DNA of 21,740 bases, from the NCBI GenBank assembly GCA_033764265.1, contig JANRJB010000427.1, forward strand, positions 1 through 21,740. The letters are read 5' to 3'. Under the pieces are notes generated by a model that worked only from the letters and a program-made list of their open reading frames with translations, did not search any database and was not told the DNA's origin. Below, piece after piece: positions 20,584 through 21,740 of this stretch (positions are counted from its first letter, which is position 1; each line of letters opens with the position of its first letter). The position numbers were made by a program, and so were the translations under genes. This DNA is from VGEM01 sp033764265. Lineage in GTDB: Bacteria > Pseudomonadota > Alphaproteobacteria > Rhodospirillales > Rhodospirillaceae.

Positions 20584-21740
20584 GCCGCCACCTGCAGCGG
20601 TGGCAGGAAAATTCGGCCCGATTCTTCGGCGACGCGCCACGGGCGTTTCAGGCCCGAGACTTCTTCGCCGACGGCCAAGCCGGCCTGCAGGCCATCCTCA
20701 TGAAAACCGTGACCAAAATAAGCGCCGCAGAACCAGGTGCGGTTGCGGCCCTGCAACGTCCACAGGGCTTGCTGTGCCTTGAGCGCGCAGTGGTCGAAGA
20801 TCGGATGCTCGTAGTCGAACGCGTCGATGAACGCTTCGGGGCGCGGTGCGCGGTGCGGATTCAGTGTCACGAACAGAGGCTTGCGCGCATCGATGTTCTG
20901 CAGGCTGTTCATCCAGTATGTCAGGCAGACCAGGGTATGGTCGGTGGCGTCGCGCCCGGCGATGTAGTTCCAACTGGCCCAGGCCTTGCGCCGGCGCGGC
21001 ATCAGGCTCTCGTCGGTATGGAGCACGGCGTGGTTACGCTCGTATCGGATATCGCCCAGCACCCGTGCCTCGTCCGCGCTGGGATCGGCCAGCATCGCCA
21101 GGGCTTGGTCGGAATGCGCGGCGATCACGACGCCGTCATAGGTTTCGATGGACCCGTCGGCGGCGGTCACGTCCACGCCCTGGGCATGACGGCGCACCGA
21201 CGTCACCGGGCAATTCAAGCGGATGGACTCGCGGAAGCGTTCGCTGATCTTGGCCACGTAGACGCGGCTGCCGCCGGTCACTGTGCGCCACTTAGGCCGG
21301 TACTTGTCGCGCAGTTCCAAAAGGCCATGATTCTCGAAGAAGCGCACAAACGAAGCCAACGGATAGTCTCGCATGTTGCGCGTCGACGCCGACCAAATGC
21401 ACGCGCCCATCGGCAGCAGGTGGTCGCGCAGGAACGCCTCGCTATAGCCATGGCTGTCAAGATAGGCGCCCAAAGTCGCCGTCCCGTTGTGCGGTTGCCG
21501 GGCGTCGGGAACTGCGTCCCGGTAGAACCGGATGATGTCGCGCACCATTGCCCAGAACCGCGGGCGCATCAGGTTGCGCTTTTGCGCGATCATCGCGCCC
21601 AACGAGTTGCCGGAGTACTCGAACGCCCCATTGTCGATCGAGGCCGAGAACGACATCTCGCTGCGTTCGGTGATTATGCCGAGATGATCGAACAGCGCGG
21701 TTAGATTGGGATAAGTGCGCTCGTTGTAGACGATGAACCC
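20580..21740 (-). CDS. FAD-dependent (amine-oxidase-like) oxidoreductase, C-terminal part; start lies beyond the right edge
   Basis: The frame is open to the window's edge, so the N-terminal Rossmann FAD-binding motif is not visible. The visible part starts with GFIVYNERTYPNLTALFDHLG, typical of the NAD/FAD-binding oxidoreductases next to DUF1365. It continues with EMSFSASIDNGAFEYSG, GGSRVYVAKISERF, and YDGVVIAAHSDQAL. The C-terminal FAD contact is WFCGAYFGHGFHEDGLQAG. Related proteins include Rhodobacter RSP1091, of the sigmaE-ChrR regulon, and are linked to desaturation of methylated fatty acids (UfaD) in the furan fatty acid pathway. This protein may act on the same lipid as the CFA-like enzyme, but the exact role is not known. 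The stop overlaps the DUF1365 start. Confidence 0.92.
   Translation of the reverse strand, partial: GFIVYNERTYPNLTALFDHLGIITERSEMSFSASIDNGAFEYSGNSLGAMIAQKRNLMRPRFWAMVRDIIRFYRDAVPDARQPHNGTATLGAYLDSHGYSEAFLRDHLLPMGACIWSASTRNMRDYPLASFVRFFENHGLLELRDKYRPKWRTVTGGSRVYVAKISERFRESIRLNCPVTSVRRHAQGVDVTAADGSIETYDGVVIAAHSDQALAMLADPSADEARVLGDIRYERNHAVLHTDESLMPRRRKAWASWNYIAGRDATDHTLVCLTYWMNSLQNIDARKPLFVTLNPHRAPRPEAFIDAFDYEHPIFDHCALKAQQALWTLQGRNRTWFCGAYFGHGFHEDGLQAGLAVGEEVSGLKRPWRVAEESGRIFLPPLQVAA

Overview
The window is GC-rich bacterial DNA that most resembles an alphaproteobacterium, perhaps a Rhodospirillales-type lineage. This placement rests on three things: a mitochondrial-type aa3 cytochrome c oxidase operon with CtaG and DUF983, a DUF6134-like lipoprotein, and the SDR/SnoaL/DUF3833/MFS/CFA-like/DUF1365/FAD-oxidoreductase gene set known from sigmaE-ChrR and LitR/CarH stress regulons. 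It is inference from gene content and was not tested by phylogeny. I see no rRNA, tRNA, CRISPR array or insertion sequence.

Layout, left to right. (1) Positions 1-1830, minus strand: an operon reading RidA-like protein, single-domain rhodanese, UspA-like protein, then the N-terminus of a molybdopterin/4Fe-4S oxidoreductase resembling SoeA; it runs off the left edge. (2) 1917-2372, plus: a small VOC-fold protein with a striking His/Asp-rich N-terminal tail. (3) 2389-6903, minus: the aa3 oxidase operon ctaC-ctaD-ctaG-ctaE, then a strong intrinsic terminator and a DUF983 gene. (4) 7358-10403, plus, divergent from the oxidase operon: a 45-residue one-helix protein, a DUF420 (CtaM-like) membrane protein, a divergent COX1-like polytopic protein that keeps heme-ligand histidines but lacks the two adjacent Cu_B histidines and the cross-linked tyrosine, and CtaB (heme O synthase). 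(5) 10483-12710: a secreted SnoaL-like protein, a PEP-CTERM protein preceded by a near-perfect sigma-54 promoter, an AT-rich gap, and a DUF2237 protein. (6) 12862-14376: an orphan peptide-type ABC substrate-binding protein. (7) 14468-16507, plus: DUF6134-like lipoprotein, SDR and NTF2-like protein. (8) 16479-21740, minus, convergent: FAD oxidoreductase (N-terminus beyond the right edge), DUF1365, CFA-synthase-like methyltransferase, GPH/MFS transporter and DUF3833 lipoprotein.

How the genes work together. Blocks 3 and 4 probably form one respiratory module: structural subunits I-III, copper delivery (CtaG), heme O synthesis (CtaB), a DUF420 assembly factor and a CoxF-like small protein, driven from a shared divergent intergenic region. 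The COX1-like protein is the unexplained member and the best candidate for something undescribed. Blocks 7 and 8 look like a membrane-lipid modification and stress module whose two arms converge and overlap at their 3' ends. SURF1, CtaA, exosortase and the ABC permeases that some of these genes would need are not in the window.
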